Assembly (NCBI GenBank): GCA_030528545.1
Contig: JAUMYR010000018.1
Coordinates: forward strand, 1 to 32,778
Length of the DNA: 32,778 bases
Direction: 5' to 3'
Source of the DNA: Propionibacteriaceae bacterium
Lineage (GTDB): Bacteria > Actinomycetota > Actinomycetes > Propionibacteriales > Propionibacteriaceae
A model generated the notes under the pieces. The model made no database searches, was not told the DNA's origin, and saw only the letters and a list, made by a program, of their open reading frames with translations. A program made the position numbers and the translations under genes. Of this stretch, positions 14,375 to 23,744 are shown one piece after another. The number at the start of each line of letters is the position of its first letter. Within the stretch, counting starts at the first letter, position 1.

Positions 14375-17300
14375 CTAGATCTCTCCCTCGTCCACGTCAG
14401 CTCCAACGCTGGCCTCGATATGGTCGCTGAGCTGACGAACCGTTGGGCAGCTGAAGATCTCCCGGATGGAGACCTCCACCGACATCTCGCGGCGGATCGA
14501 GTTAGCGAGGTGAACCGCGGCGAGGGAATCACCACCGAGCCGGAAGAAGTCGTCATCGATGCCGATATCCTCCAGTTCCAGGAGCGCCGACCACATCGCG
14601 ATGAGCCGCTCATCCCGGCCGCTCCGCGGGCCAGCCGCCGCGGGCCGCACCTCCTGGACATCCGCGTCGAGGCTGTCCCGGTCGATCTTGCCGTTCCAGG
14701 TGCGCGGCAGTTCGGCGAGTGTCACGACCCTCCGGGGCCGCATGTATTCCGGAAGTGATGCCGCCAGGTGTTCACTCACCCGCGACCCGGCGAGATCATC
14801 GTCTGTGACCAGGTACAGGCTGATGCCCCGGGCGGTCGTGGCGACACAGTCACGCACGCCCGGCACCGCCCGGGCAACGGACTCGATCTCGCCCAGTTCG
14901 ATCCGGTACCCGTTGACCTTGACCTGACCGTCCCGCCGCCCCAGGAAGATGATGTTCCCGTCGCGCCCGTACATCGCCTGGTCACCGGTCCGGTAGAGCC
15001 GCTCACCGGTCCTGGGATGCTGGATGAACGACTTCTCGGTCTTGTCAGGGTCGTTCCAATATCCCAGCGCCAGCCCACGCCCAGCGATGTACAAGTCTCC
15101 CGGCACGAGGTCGGGGCGGTGCTCCAGAGCCGCGTCCAGGACGTACATTCTCTGATTCGTCAGCGGCTTGCCGTAGGGAATGCTCCCACGGTTGGCGTCG
15201 CCCGGGTGGATCTCGTACCAGTTGGACCAGATGGACGCCTCGGTGGCCCCGCCCAGCCCATAGGCCTGGCAGTCCCGGAAGGTCTTCGCGATACGCAGTG
15301 CCACATCGACCGGAATCCAGTCACCGCTCAACAGCGTGGCCCGGATCGTCTCATCCACGAGCCCCCGATCCGCCAGATGGCTGACATACATCGTGAAGAG
15401 GGAAGGAACCGAGTTCCACACGGTGACCTGGTGAGCACGCACGAGTTCCCACCAGTGAGCGGGATCCCGCTGCCCTTCCGGGGATGGCAAGACGATAGCC
15501 CCACCAGCCGCGAACATCCCGAAGATGTCGTAGACCGACAGGTCGAAATTCAGCTGGGACAGCGCCAGCACCCGGTCGCTGGGCCCAACCGCGAGCCTAG
15601 AGTTGACGTCCAGCACCGTGTTGACTGCGGCCCGGTGCGTGATCGCGACCCCCTTGGGCGTTCCCGTGGTGCCTGAGGTGTAGATGATGTACGCCAGCCC
15701 ATCCGCCTCGGGTCCCCCGCAGGCTCCAGGTTCCGGGCTGGGCCCGGGTTCCGTTGCCGGGGGGCGAGGGTCCTCCAGCGGTGTTCCTGCCTCGTGACGC
15801 TCAGATCCAACCCCGGCACCGGAGTCAGCGCCATGCAAGTCCGCGACCGTGATGACGGCGCGCCCTTGCCCGATCTCCCCGCTCGCCTGATTGGCACTAT
15901 CGGTGATGACGATGCGGGCTCCCGCGTCCGCGAGAATCCTGCCGTTGCGTGCGGGTGGGTGAGAGGCGCTTAGCGGAAGATAGGCACACCCCGCCTTGAG
16001 GACGCCCAGGACCGCGCTGATCTGGTGAGCCGACTTCGGCATGAGGATCGCCACGAGGGAACCGGGCTCTGGCGCCGCCGCGGCGATGAGCCGCGCCCAG
16101 CGGCCGGATTCCTCATCCAGGTCCGCATAGGACAACGCCCTTGCGGGATCGATGACCGCGATGCGCTCACCATGGGTCCGGCGGCTCTCGGCGAACAGGT
16201 CGAGCAGCGTCGTGTCCTTGTTCCAGCCTCCCGGGGCGCGCTCGTCCCGGCTGTCGGTGTCGTTGAGTTCAGCGATCCCGCCGGTGTTGAACTCCGGGCA
16301 CACCGTCACCGTCTCCTCCGCCCAGCTGGACGAGGTCGTGGCCAGGGTCTCCACCGCCTGGGTCAGCGAGCTGAACATCTCGGCCACCATCCGGTCGGGG
16401 AAGATCGCCTCGATGGCATCCAGGTTGAGCACGAGTCCCCCGCGGTCCTCATAGACCTGAAGGTCCATCCACACCTGGGGAGTCTGGGACAAGCCGTAGT
16501 CGATGACGCCCAGATAGGGGCTTCCTGCCTCGGCATGCTCGATCACGCCCAAGCCGCAGGTGAAGACGACAGGCATCGTGATCTGCGACTTTCGCTGCCG
16601 GTTGAGCATCCGCTCCACCGTGACCCCGGAGACGTGGCTGTGGGCGAGGTTGCGCCACATCCGCTGTTGCAGCGTACGTGCACGTTCCCGGAAGGAACTG
16701 CCGCAGTGGGCGTCCACGCTCAGTATCGACAGGCTGGTGAAATCACCGACGATGGAATCGACCTCTGGGGCGAACCGGATGCGGTCGAACTGGGTCAGGT
16801 TGATGCTGAACCCAGGGGACTCGCTGTAGCGGGCCAGCACTTCGGCGTATACCTCGGCCAGGAATGCCGCCTCGGTCAGCCCCTCCTGCCGGATCCGTTC
16901 CTTGGCAGCCTGCCAGACAGGGGTCTCGACGACAGCCCGGTACCTGACGAACTCCGAGGATTCGGCGCCATCCAGCGGCGAGACCGGCAGCTGGGGCGCA
17001 GGATGAATCCGCTCTAGGGACTCCTCCCAGTACTCCAGGTCCCGGCGATAGGTCTCGCTGTTCCGCAAGCGAGTCACGGCCTCGACGTAGTCCTTGAAGG
17101 AATAGGGGGGTTCCGCCGCTCGGGAGCGCTGAGCACCGCTGTCGTACCGTTCCTTCCACTCCCGGAAGACGTGGAACATGCCCCAGCCGTCGACGAAGAT
17201 GTTGTCGAAGCTCAGGAAGAGCCGTCCGGTCCCGTCGGCGAGACTCGCATACCGCACATCGAAACACGGCCAGTGTCGTGGGTCGAACCGCTGGTGAGAC

Positions 17301-20300
17301 ATGCTCTGCCTGACCTCGGCGAGGAGTTCGTCACCCCCCGGCCCCTCCCCCGAGATGTGGGCAATCTCGTAGCGCGGCACCTCGGGCAGGAACCGCTGGG
17401 AGAGGGCGTCATCGCAGACGACAGCCCGGAGCATGGGGTGACGCACGATGACGGCGTTGAAGGACTCCTCTAGCCGCGCCGGGTCGAGCGGCGGAGTGGC
17501 CATCTCGAAGTAGCAGTGACTCGACACGTCGCCGAGTTCCACCGCTCCAGATCTGCCGATCAGGTAGGACTGCTGCACCTCGGTGAGGGGGAAAGGCTCG
17601 TACTGGTCCTCGCCATGCACCATCGGGGGTAGGTCGTCCTTGCGCCGGGCCTCGGCAACGAGCCCGTCGATCCGGGCGGCCATGTCGGCGAGCACCGGGG
17701 AGTCGAAGACGGCGTCCAGTCCGAAATCGACCTCGAAACACTCCTCGATCTCGCGCCTCAGCCTGGTCGCTATCAGCGAATCGCCGCCCAGCCGGAAGTA
17801 GTCGCTGTCGACGTTCGCCTCCGCGCCCAGCAGCGCATTCCAGATCCCGATGAGCCGCTGCTCGGTGCGGGTGAGGGCACCCGCCCGGGGATTCGGGTCT
17901 TCTTCCGGGGTCTCGGGCGGCACGAGCCCGGCGAGGGCTTTCCGGTCCACCTTGCCGTTGGCGGTCAGGGGGAAGCCAGCGACCTGGACGATCCGCTTCG
18001 GCAGCATGTACTCGGGCAGTCTCTCCGAGAGCGTCTTGATGGCCTCGTCATAGTCCGGTCCCTGAAGCTGCCGGGCCTCATCCCCGCTGGTCCTGGCGGC
18101 GACGCAGAGCATGAGGGAGCTGGTCAGGTCCGCACGCGAGACCAGGGTGTAACCCGAGCGCTCCAGTGCCTGCCGCCAGGCCTGCGCCGTGAGCAGCATC
18201 TCCCCGGTGTCCTGGCGAGCGTCCCGGTAGGCGGCCCTGAGGAAGGCCGCGCTCACCTCTGCCAGCGGCGAGGTGGCGGTGGGCTCGACGAGTATCAGCA
18301 GACCCTGTGGCGAGAGAAGGCGGTGGATCTCACCGAGGGTCGCATCGATATCGGCTGCCTGGTGGAGCGTCTGGTTGCAGATCACCAGGTCGACCCGCTC
18401 ATCGGGGTGAGCGTTCCCCGGGGCGGCGGCTGCCTCTGTTGCTGGGTTGAGCAGCATCCGTTCGAAGCACTCGGGTGCCGATTCCTCCAGCCGGTCGAGA
18501 TAGTAGTGCGAATAGTCCGCCACGATATAGGCGCTGGCACCGCTCAGACGACGGTATTCTCCGGACTCACGGGGGCGCCTGGCACCGAGTTCCAGCACTC
18601 GCGGCTCATGGCCCAGGACCCGTCCGAGTTCGCCGAGGAGGTCCCCTATCGCCGCGTGCGCGAGGCGTCCCAGGGGCCGGTTGGCCAGGAACTCTTCGAC
18701 GGGCACGAAGTCTGGAGACTGGACGAACTCGGCCACCGGCACCGGCCGGTCGCACTCGACGAAAGCCCTACCGAAGGGGCCCACGAAATGGTCGAGTTCG
18801 CTCCTCTCGGCCTTTGTCGGGGGCAGCGTTTGGTCCTCGCCCTGGCGACGGAGCCACCTCCCCCAGTTCTGAACCAGGACGCTCAGCACCCCGCCGGTGG
18901 CGGCTGCCTCTGAACGGCCTGCGAGCTGTCGGGTCCAGCGGCGCATGACCTCAAGGGCGTATCCGCGCTGCACCGACTCATCCCGCGCGATCGCCGCACG
19001 TGTTTCCTCATCCGCGAGTCTGGGGGCCAGGAGCGCGGCAGCGTCGACTCTCGGGGCTCCGGCCTCGTCATCGCCGGCGGTTGCCTCCTTATCGAGCTGG
19101 ACGAACGCCACCAGGGACTTCGAGGCATGGTTCTGCCAGGCGATGCACACGGCCCGTTTGACCGCGGGCAACGCCTCGCATGCCGCTTCGATCTCACCCA
19201 GCTCGATGCGGTGCCCGCGCACCTTGACCTGGTTATCGGACCTTCCGAGGAACTCGATGGTGTCGTCGTGCCAGAACCGCCCCAGGTCTCCGGTCCGGTA
19301 CCAGCGGCTGCCCTCCTCAGCGACGAACTTCTCTCCCGTCAGCCGCGGATCGTCGACATAGTGCTCCGCGACCCCGAGCCCGCCGATCCATAGCTCTCCG
19401 GCAACATAGTCCGGGCAGTCCCTTCCGGCGGCGTCGACTACGCGATACGCCTGGCCTTCGAGCGCACGGCCGTAGGGGATCGAAACCCAATCCTCGGGAA
19501 CGTCGCCGACATCGAGGGCGTTCGACCAGATGGAGGCCTCGGTCGCTCCCCCCATGGCGAGCAGGCGGCACCCGGGCACCAGGTTCCGCAGCCGCGCGGG
19601 CAGGCTCACGTCGATCCAGTCGCCGGACAGCAGGACGTGACGGAGGCTGGCCAGCGGGCGCGGGTCCTCCCCGGCGCAGGCCAGCAGCATCTCGAAGAGG
19701 GTGGGCACCGAGTTCCACACGGTGATCCCCCGCGACTCTACGGCGCCCAGCCAGACGGTGGCGTCGCGGCGGGCCTCCTCAGCGATGGTGACCAGCTCGC
19801 CTCCGGCCGCAAGGACCCCGAAGGCGTCGTAGACGGAGAGGTCGAAGTCGAAGGAGGATACGCCGAGCACCACGTCCTGGGGACCGAGGCCGATGCGTTG
19901 GTTCACCGCCGCGATGGTGTTCCAGGCGGCCCCGTGGCTGATCTCGACCCCCTTCGGAGTGCCCGTGGTCCCCGATGTGTAGATGACATAGGCCGAATCC
20001 CCGGCGCACACCCCGGGCAGTTCCGCGTCCTGCTCGGTGCTGCGGGCCTCCTCGAAGGCCATGACCGTGACCCCGGCGTCCGGCCAGTGCCGAGGAGAAT
20101 GCCCCGAGGTGAGAAGGAACCGGATTCTGGGGGAGGAGAGAATGGCCAAGACCCGATCCTGCGGCTGCTGTGGGCTGATCGGGACGTAGGCCATTCCCGC
20201 GATCATCACCCCGAGCGCCGCGACGATCTGTTCTGGACCCCTCGGCAGCATCACGGCGGCCAGCTGGCCCTTGCTCGCACCGGCTAGGACCAGGGACCGG

Positions 20301-22090
20301 GCGACCGCCTGGGCCTGACCGGCCACCTCCTGGTAGGTCATCGTGCGGCCGTCGCAGGTGCTCAGCGCCGGAGAGTCCGGGAACTCCCTGGCCGCGGCGA
20401 GGACGCCATCGATGAGCGTAGCGGCGGGAAGCTGCCATCCGGACACGGCTGCGCGTTCCCGGCGGCGCCGGGTCACCCCCCGGCTCTCGACCGGGCCATC
20501 GTGTTCCAGGCCGGATGCGACTGCCCGTTCGATCTCCCGGACGAGGCAGTCAAACATCTCGTCCAGGAGCCCCTCGGGAAAGATTTGCTCGACGGCGTCC
20601 CAGATGATGATGAAACCATCAATGGTGTTGAAAACCTGAAGGTCCACCCAGACCTGGGGTGTCTGCGAAATCATGTAGCCGATCTCGCCGAAGGCTTCGA
20701 TGAATTCTTCGTCCACCAGCGGATTACCGAGGTTGCAGGAGAACACCACGGGGGCGAGCACCTGTTCTCCACGCTGCGTGCGCAGGTCCCGCAATACCCT
20801 GACCGCGGAATACTTTGAATGCGAGACATCCTCATAGAACGCGTCCTGGATGGCGCGCAGGTCCTCCGCGAAGCTGCGCCGGTGCGTCTGGTCGATCTCG
20901 GTGAGGGTGAGGGTGGTGAAGTCAGCCACGACGTTCTCGATCGCCGGGTCTGAGTCCCGGTTGAACAAGGGGATGCTCATCAGGAACCGTTTGTTGTCGC
21001 TCCACTGGCCGATCGTGCGCGCGTAGGCGGTCAGCAACACCATCGCAGGGGTCGTGCCGTGTTCCTCGCAGGCGGCGCGCAACGCCTGCCAGGTCTCCTG
21101 CCCGAAGGTATGAGCGCGCCGGACGAAGCGGGGGTCCTTGACCTTCTCGGCGCCCTGCCGCAGGGGCAGCTGCGGGCCGCCCGCCAGGCCGTTCAGCCGG
21201 GATCGCCAGTACTCCTGGTCGCGTTCGGCCTCCACACGCTCCTCGCGGGCCTTCACCTCCAGGTAGGTCGCGAAGCTCCAGCCGGGGTCGACCCGGGGAG
21301 GTTCTCCCGTCAGATAGTGGTGGGCGAGATCGCGCAGGATGATCTGGAAGCTCTGCACGTCACAGACCAGCAGGTCGATGTCGAAGTGCAACAGCGCCCG
21401 GTCGGGCCCCAAGAGGCTCACCTGTAGGCAACACACCTGGCCCGCGCCGATGTCCAGCAGCCGGTGGGAGGTCGCCTCGCGCAGTCTGGACACCGCGTCC
21501 TGCCGCTCTGACTCACCCAGCCCGGTCAGGTCATGGACCGTCACGGCGGCGGCCCTCGGCTCGGGTAGCACATACTGTTGACCATCGCTGGTGTAGCAGG
21601 CCCTCAGCATAGGGTGTGCCCGCAGGATCGCTCCCCAGCTGTCCTCCAGCCGGACCAGGTCCAGCGGCCCGGTCTCGACCTCGACGTAACCGTGACAGCC
21701 CACGCCGCCCAGATAGTGTTCCCGGCCCCGCCCAACCCAGTAGGCGTACTGGACATCGGTCAGGTCGAAGGGGTGCCCATCACGGGTCGCACCGGTGAGG
21801 CCATCGCCTCCCGGCAGCGCTTTCCCGGAGCGATTCCCGTCCGCGGCGGGGGCGGCAGGGGCCGCGCCGAATAGCATCTGAGCCCAGTCCTCGACGGTGG
21901 GACGGCGCATGAACGAACCGAAAGATACCCGGTAACCCTGTTTGATCCACCCGGCGAGAAGCCGCATGGTCGGTAAGGATTCCAGCCCCAGTTTGAGAAG
22001 GTTATCCGTCGCCGACAGCTCATTCTCCCCGCCGAGCAGAGCGGAGAGCGCGCTCAGGAGCTGTTCTTGAATCTCGTCTTTGGTGAGCAC
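14375..22090 (-). CDS. NRPS: ArCP-Cy-A(MT-like)-PCP-Cy-A-PCP (HMWP2/PchE-like)
   Basis: This 2571-residue synthetase accepts the activated aryl acid and adds two cysteines. Domains in order are: aryl carrier (1-75, Ppant Ser38 in 'GLESL'); Cy1 (about 105-530, intact D239-x4-D244-x2-S247); A1 (about 560-985, resuming 1345-1390) with an embedded MT-like domain (about 1040-1335); PCP1 (Ser1438); Cy2 (about 1495-1915, motif D1629-x4-D1634-x2-Gly); A2 (about 1960-2470); and PCP2 (Ser2522). The specificity residues read D-L-Y-N-L-S-M-I-W for A1 and D-L-Y-N-L-S-L-I-W for A2, the known cysteine code. The MT-like insert lacks the SAM glycine motif ('LELGARRPRESG'), like the epimerase-type insert of PchE. 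There is no thioesterase, so the chain passes to the NRPS encoded at 24365-29830. It starts at GTG with AGGAAGGA upstream, 13 nt after the ligase gene. A2 has a Pro/Gly-rich insertion near 2086-2129. Confidence 0.93.
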   Translation of the reverse strand: MLTKDEIQEQLLSALSALLGGENELSATDNLLKLGLESLPTMRLLAGWIKQGYRVSFGSFMRRPTVEDWAQMLFGAAPAAPAADGNRSGKALPGGDGLTGATRDGHPFDLTDVQYAYWVGRGREHYLGGVGCHGYVEVETGPLDLVRLEDSWGAILRAHPMLRACYTSDGQQYVLPEPRAAAVTVHDLTGLGESERQDAVSRLREATSHRLLDIGAGQVCCLQVSLLGPDRALLHFDIDLLVCDVQSFQIILRDLAHHYLTGEPPRVDPGWSFATYLEVKAREERVEAERDQEYWRSRLNGLAGGPQLPLRQGAEKVKDPRFVRRAHTFGQETWQALRAACEEHGTTPAMVLLTAYARTIGQWSDNKRFLMSIPLFNRDSDPAIENVVADFTTLTLTEIDQTHRRSFAEDLRAIQDAFYEDVSHSKYSAVRVLRDLRTQRGEQVLAPVVFSCNLGNPLVDEEFIEAFGEIGYMISQTPQVWVDLQVFNTIDGFIIIWDAVEQIFPEGLLDEMFDCLVREIERAVASGLEHDGPVESRGVTRRRRERAAVSGWQLPAATLIDGVLAAAREFPDSPALSTCDGRTMTYQEVAGQAQAVARSLVLAGASKGQLAAVMLPRGPEQIVAALGVMIAGMAYVPISPQQPQDRVLAILSSPRIRFLLTSGHSPRHWPDAGVTVMAFEEARSTEQDAELPGVCAGDSAYVIYTSGTTGTPKGVEISHGAAWNTIAAVNQRIGLGPQDVVLGVSSFDFDLSVYDAFGVLAAGGELVTIAEEARRDATVWLGAVESRGITVWNSVPTLFEMLLACAGEDPRPLASLRHVLLSGDWIDVSLPARLRNLVPGCRLLAMGGATEASIWSNALDVGDVPEDWVSIPYGRALEGQAYRVVDAAGRDCPDYVAGELWIGGLGVAEHYVDDPRLTGEKFVAEEGSRWYRTGDLGRFWHDDTIEFLGRSDNQVKVRGHRIELGEIEAACEALPAVKRAVCIAWQNHASKSLVAFVQLDKEATAGDDEAGAPRVDAAALLAPRLADEETRAAIARDESVQRGYALEVMRRWTRQLAGRSEAAATGGVLSVLVQNWGRWLRRQGEDQTLPPTKAERSELDHFVGPFGRAFVECDRPVPVAEFVQSPDFVPVEEFLANRPLGRLAHAAIGDLLGELGRVLGHEPRVLELGARRPRESGEYRRLSGASAYIVADYSHYYLDRLEESAPECFERMLLNPATEAAAAPGNAHPDERVDLVICNQTLHQAADIDATLGEIHRLLSPQGLLILVEPTATSPLAEVSAAFLRAAYRDARQDTGEMLLTAQAWRQALERSGYTLVSRADLTSSLMLCVAARTSGDEARQLQGPDYDEAIKTLSERLPEYMLPKRIVQVAGFPLTANGKVDRKALAGLVPPETPEEDPNPRAGALTRTEQRLIGIWNALLGAEANVDSDYFRLGGDSLIATRLRREIEECFEVDFGLDAVFDSPVLADMAARIDGLVAEARRKDDLPPMVHGEDQYEPFPLTEVQQSYLIGRSGAVELGDVSSHCYFEMATPPLDPARLEESFNAVIVRHPMLRAVVCDDALSQRFLPEVPRYEIAHISGEGPGGDELLAEVRQSMSHQRFDPRHWPCFDVRYASLADGTGRLFLSFDNIFVDGWGMFHVFREWKERYDSGAQRSRAAEPPYSFKDYVEAVTRLRNSETYRRDLEYWEESLERIHPAPQLPVSPLDGAESSEFVRYRAVVETPVWQAAKERIRQEGLTEAAFLAEVYAEVLARYSESPGFSINLTQFDRIRFAPEVDSIVGDFTSLSILSVDAHCGSSFRERARTLQQRMWRNLAHSHVSGVTVERMLNRQRKSQITMPVVFTCGLGVIEHAEAGSPYLGVIDYGLSQTPQVWMDLQVYEDRGGLVLNLDAIEAIFPDRMVAEMFSSLTQAVETLATTSSSWAEETVTVCPEFNTGGIAELNDTDSRDERAPGGWNKDTTLLDLFAESRRTHGERIAVIDPARALSYADLDEESGRWARLIAAAAPEPGSLVAILMPKSAHQISAVLGVLKAGCAYLPLSASHPPARNGRILADAGARIVITDSANQASGEIGQGRAVITVADLHGADSGAGVGSERHEAGTPLEDPRPPATEPGPSPEPGACGGPEADGLAYIIYTSGTTGTPKGVAITHRAAVNTVLDVNSRLAVGPSDRVLALSQLNFDLSVYDIFGMFAAGGAIVLPSPEGQRDPAHWWELVRAHQVTVWNSVPSLFTMYVSHLADRGLVDETIRATLLSGDWIPVDVALRIAKTFRDCQAYGLGGATEASIWSNWYEIHPGDANRGSIPYGKPLTNQRMYVLDAALEHRPDLVPGDLYIAGRGLALGYWNDPDKTEKSFIQHPRTGERLYRTGDQAMYGRDGNIIFLGRRDGQVKVNGYRIELGEIESVARAVPGVRDCVATTARGISLYLVTDDDLAGSRVSEHLAASLPEYMRPRRVVTLAELPRTWNGKIDRDSLDADVQEVRPAAAGPRSGRDERLIAMWSALLELEDIGIDDDFFRLGGDSLAAVHLANSIRREMSVEVSIREIFSCPTVRQLSDHIEASVGADVDEGEI

Positions 22091-22103
22091 GTACTGTCCT
22101 TCC

Positions 22104-23744
22104 TCAATCTGTTCGGCCGTTGGGCCGCGCCGAGAGCATCGCGCGAAGCGCTTTCTTGTCGGCCTTCCCGATATTGGTGAGAGGGATCGCGCCGACCACG
22201 ACCACCTGATCGGGCACCTTGTAACGCGCGATCCCCTGCTCTACGAAGTTCTCCAGGATCGCCCGGCGGTCGAGGGCGGTGCCGGTGACGATGGCAGCCA
22301 CGGTCCGCTCCCCCAGTTCGGGGTCCGGCATGCCGAATACCGCTGCGTCCTGAACCCCGTCGAGATTCCTCAGGAGTTGCTCGATCTCCTGAGGGGAAAC
22401 GTTCTCTCCCAGCCTGTTGATCTGTTCCACGACCCGACCGCAGACAACGAGATTGCCTTCTTCGTCAAGGTAGCCCCGATCCCCGGTCCGGAAGAACCCG
22501 TCCCCGGTGAAATAACTATCCACTGGCCGGTTACCCCGGTATCCGAGAAACGTATAGGGCCCTTTCTCGATGATCTCCCCGGCGACGCCCGGCGGGAGGT
22601 CCCGTCCCTGCGGATCGACGATGCGCAAGACATCCCCGGGCGAGATCGGTTTGCCCTGGGTCCGCAGAGCCACCGCTGGCGGGTCCCCCAGCGCGGTGAA
22701 CGTGGTGATCCCTTCGCCCAGCCCATACCCCTGCTGGATCATCGCCCCGGTCCTGGCCATGAGCGACTGGCCCAGGGCCTCGTCGAGCTTGGCGGCGCCG
22801 ATGAGGATCTGGCGCAGGGAGGACAGATCGGCGGGATACCACTCCAGCGCCTCGTTCCACACTTCGGCGATCGCCGGGACGATGGCGGTCACCGTCACCC
22901 GGCTGGTCTCCACGGCGGTGAACGCCTCGTCGAAAGCGGCGCTGTGACACATGACCACCGTCCCGCCCCGTAACAGGGTCCCAAGGACGCCGGGGTTGGC
23001 CAGCGGAAAGTCGTGTGAGGTGGACAGCACCGCCATATACACGCTGTCTGGGCCGATGCCGCACCGCTGCGCGGCGGCCTTCGCGTTATAGGCGTATGCC
23101 TCATGCACTCGCGGAATGATCTTGGGCTCACTGGTGGTCCCACCGGACAGTAGGTTCAGCGCCACGTCGCGATGATGCGGCGTGACGTTGCCCGGAACGT
23201 CGTAACCTCGGTCTTGAGCCTCCCAGGGATCGGGGAGCCGGTAACACGGGACGGTTCCGGCACGCTCGGGGCCGGAGTCTGCGTAGATCCACCGCACGCC
23301 CAGCTCCGCGAGGTCTAGGCCCTCCACCATCTCGACACAGTCGAATCCGAGCTGGTCACGGCTACCGATGTAGGCGACCGGACGCAGTTCCCTAGCCAGG
23401 GAGATCACCTCGCGCTGGCGGTGAGCGGGCAGCAGCAGCGTCGGAACCGCGCCGATGGTCATGAGCGCGAACAGCGTCACCACATAGGCAGCGCTGTTAG
23501 GCAGCTGGAGCAGCACCTGGTCCCCCCTGCCGAGTCCCCGGCTGAGGAACTCCCGCGCTCCGCCGGCGATAGCCAGGTCCAGTTGTCCATAGGTCAGCTC
23601 GGCGTCTCCGGCCACGATAGCCCGCTTGTCGCGGTAGCGCTGGCATACCTCGCAAAGTTCCTCGCAGAGGGTCTTGCGCTCCAGGTAACCGCTCGCCTCA
23701 TACCCGGCGAGGATCTGTTCTGTGTCCAGTCGGCATGCATTCAT
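22104..23744 (-). CDS. Aryl-AMP ligase (DhbE/YbtE-type, stand-alone A domain)
   Basis: This 546-residue cytosolic enzyme activates an aryl acid with ATP and loads it onto the aryl carrier domain of the adjacent NRPS. It has the ANL-superfamily motifs 'LLSGGTTSEPKIIPR' (P-loop, 198-212), 'FFRTGDRGY' and the hinge/A10 end 'TNIGKADKKAL'. Its nearest functional relatives are the DhbE, EntE and YbtE ligases for 2,3-dihydroxybenzoate or salicylate. However, the pocket reads H244-D245-F246-P-L-A-N250-P-G where these enzymes have H-N-Y/F-x-x-x-S/C-P-G. The second pocket segment has Gly343 and Thr347 where DhbE has Ala333 and Val337 (numbering recalled). The true substrate is therefore uncertain. The start at ATG 23744 overlaps the preceding stop (ATGA). 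The frame remains open further upstream, but that would run into the VOC gene. Confidence 0.9.
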   Translation of the reverse strand: MNACRLDTEQILAGYEASGYLERKTLCEELCEVCQRYRDKRAIVAGDAELTYGQLDLAIAGGAREFLSRGLGRGDQVLLQLPNSAAYVVTLFALMTIGAVPTLLLPAHRQREVISLARELRPVAYIGSRDQLGFDCVEMVEGLDLAELGVRWIYADSGPERAGTVPCYRLPDPWEAQDRGYDVPGNVTPHHRDVALNLLSGGTTSEPKIIPRVHEAYAYNAKAAAQRCGIGPDSVYMAVLSTSHDFPLANPGVLGTLLRGGTVVMCHSAAFDEAFTAVETSRVTVTAIVPAIAEVWNEALEWYPADLSSLRQILIGAAKLDEALGQSLMARTGAMIQQGYGLGEGITTFTALGDPPAVALRTQGKPISPGDVLRIVDPQGRDLPPGVAGEIIEKGPYTFLGYRGNRPVDSYFTGDGFFRTGDRGYLDEEGNLVVCGRVVEQINRLGENVSPQEIEQLLRNLDGVQDAAVFGMPDPELGERTVAAIVTGTALDRRAILENFVEQGIARYKVPDQVVVVGAIPLTNIGKADKKALRAMLSARPNGRTD

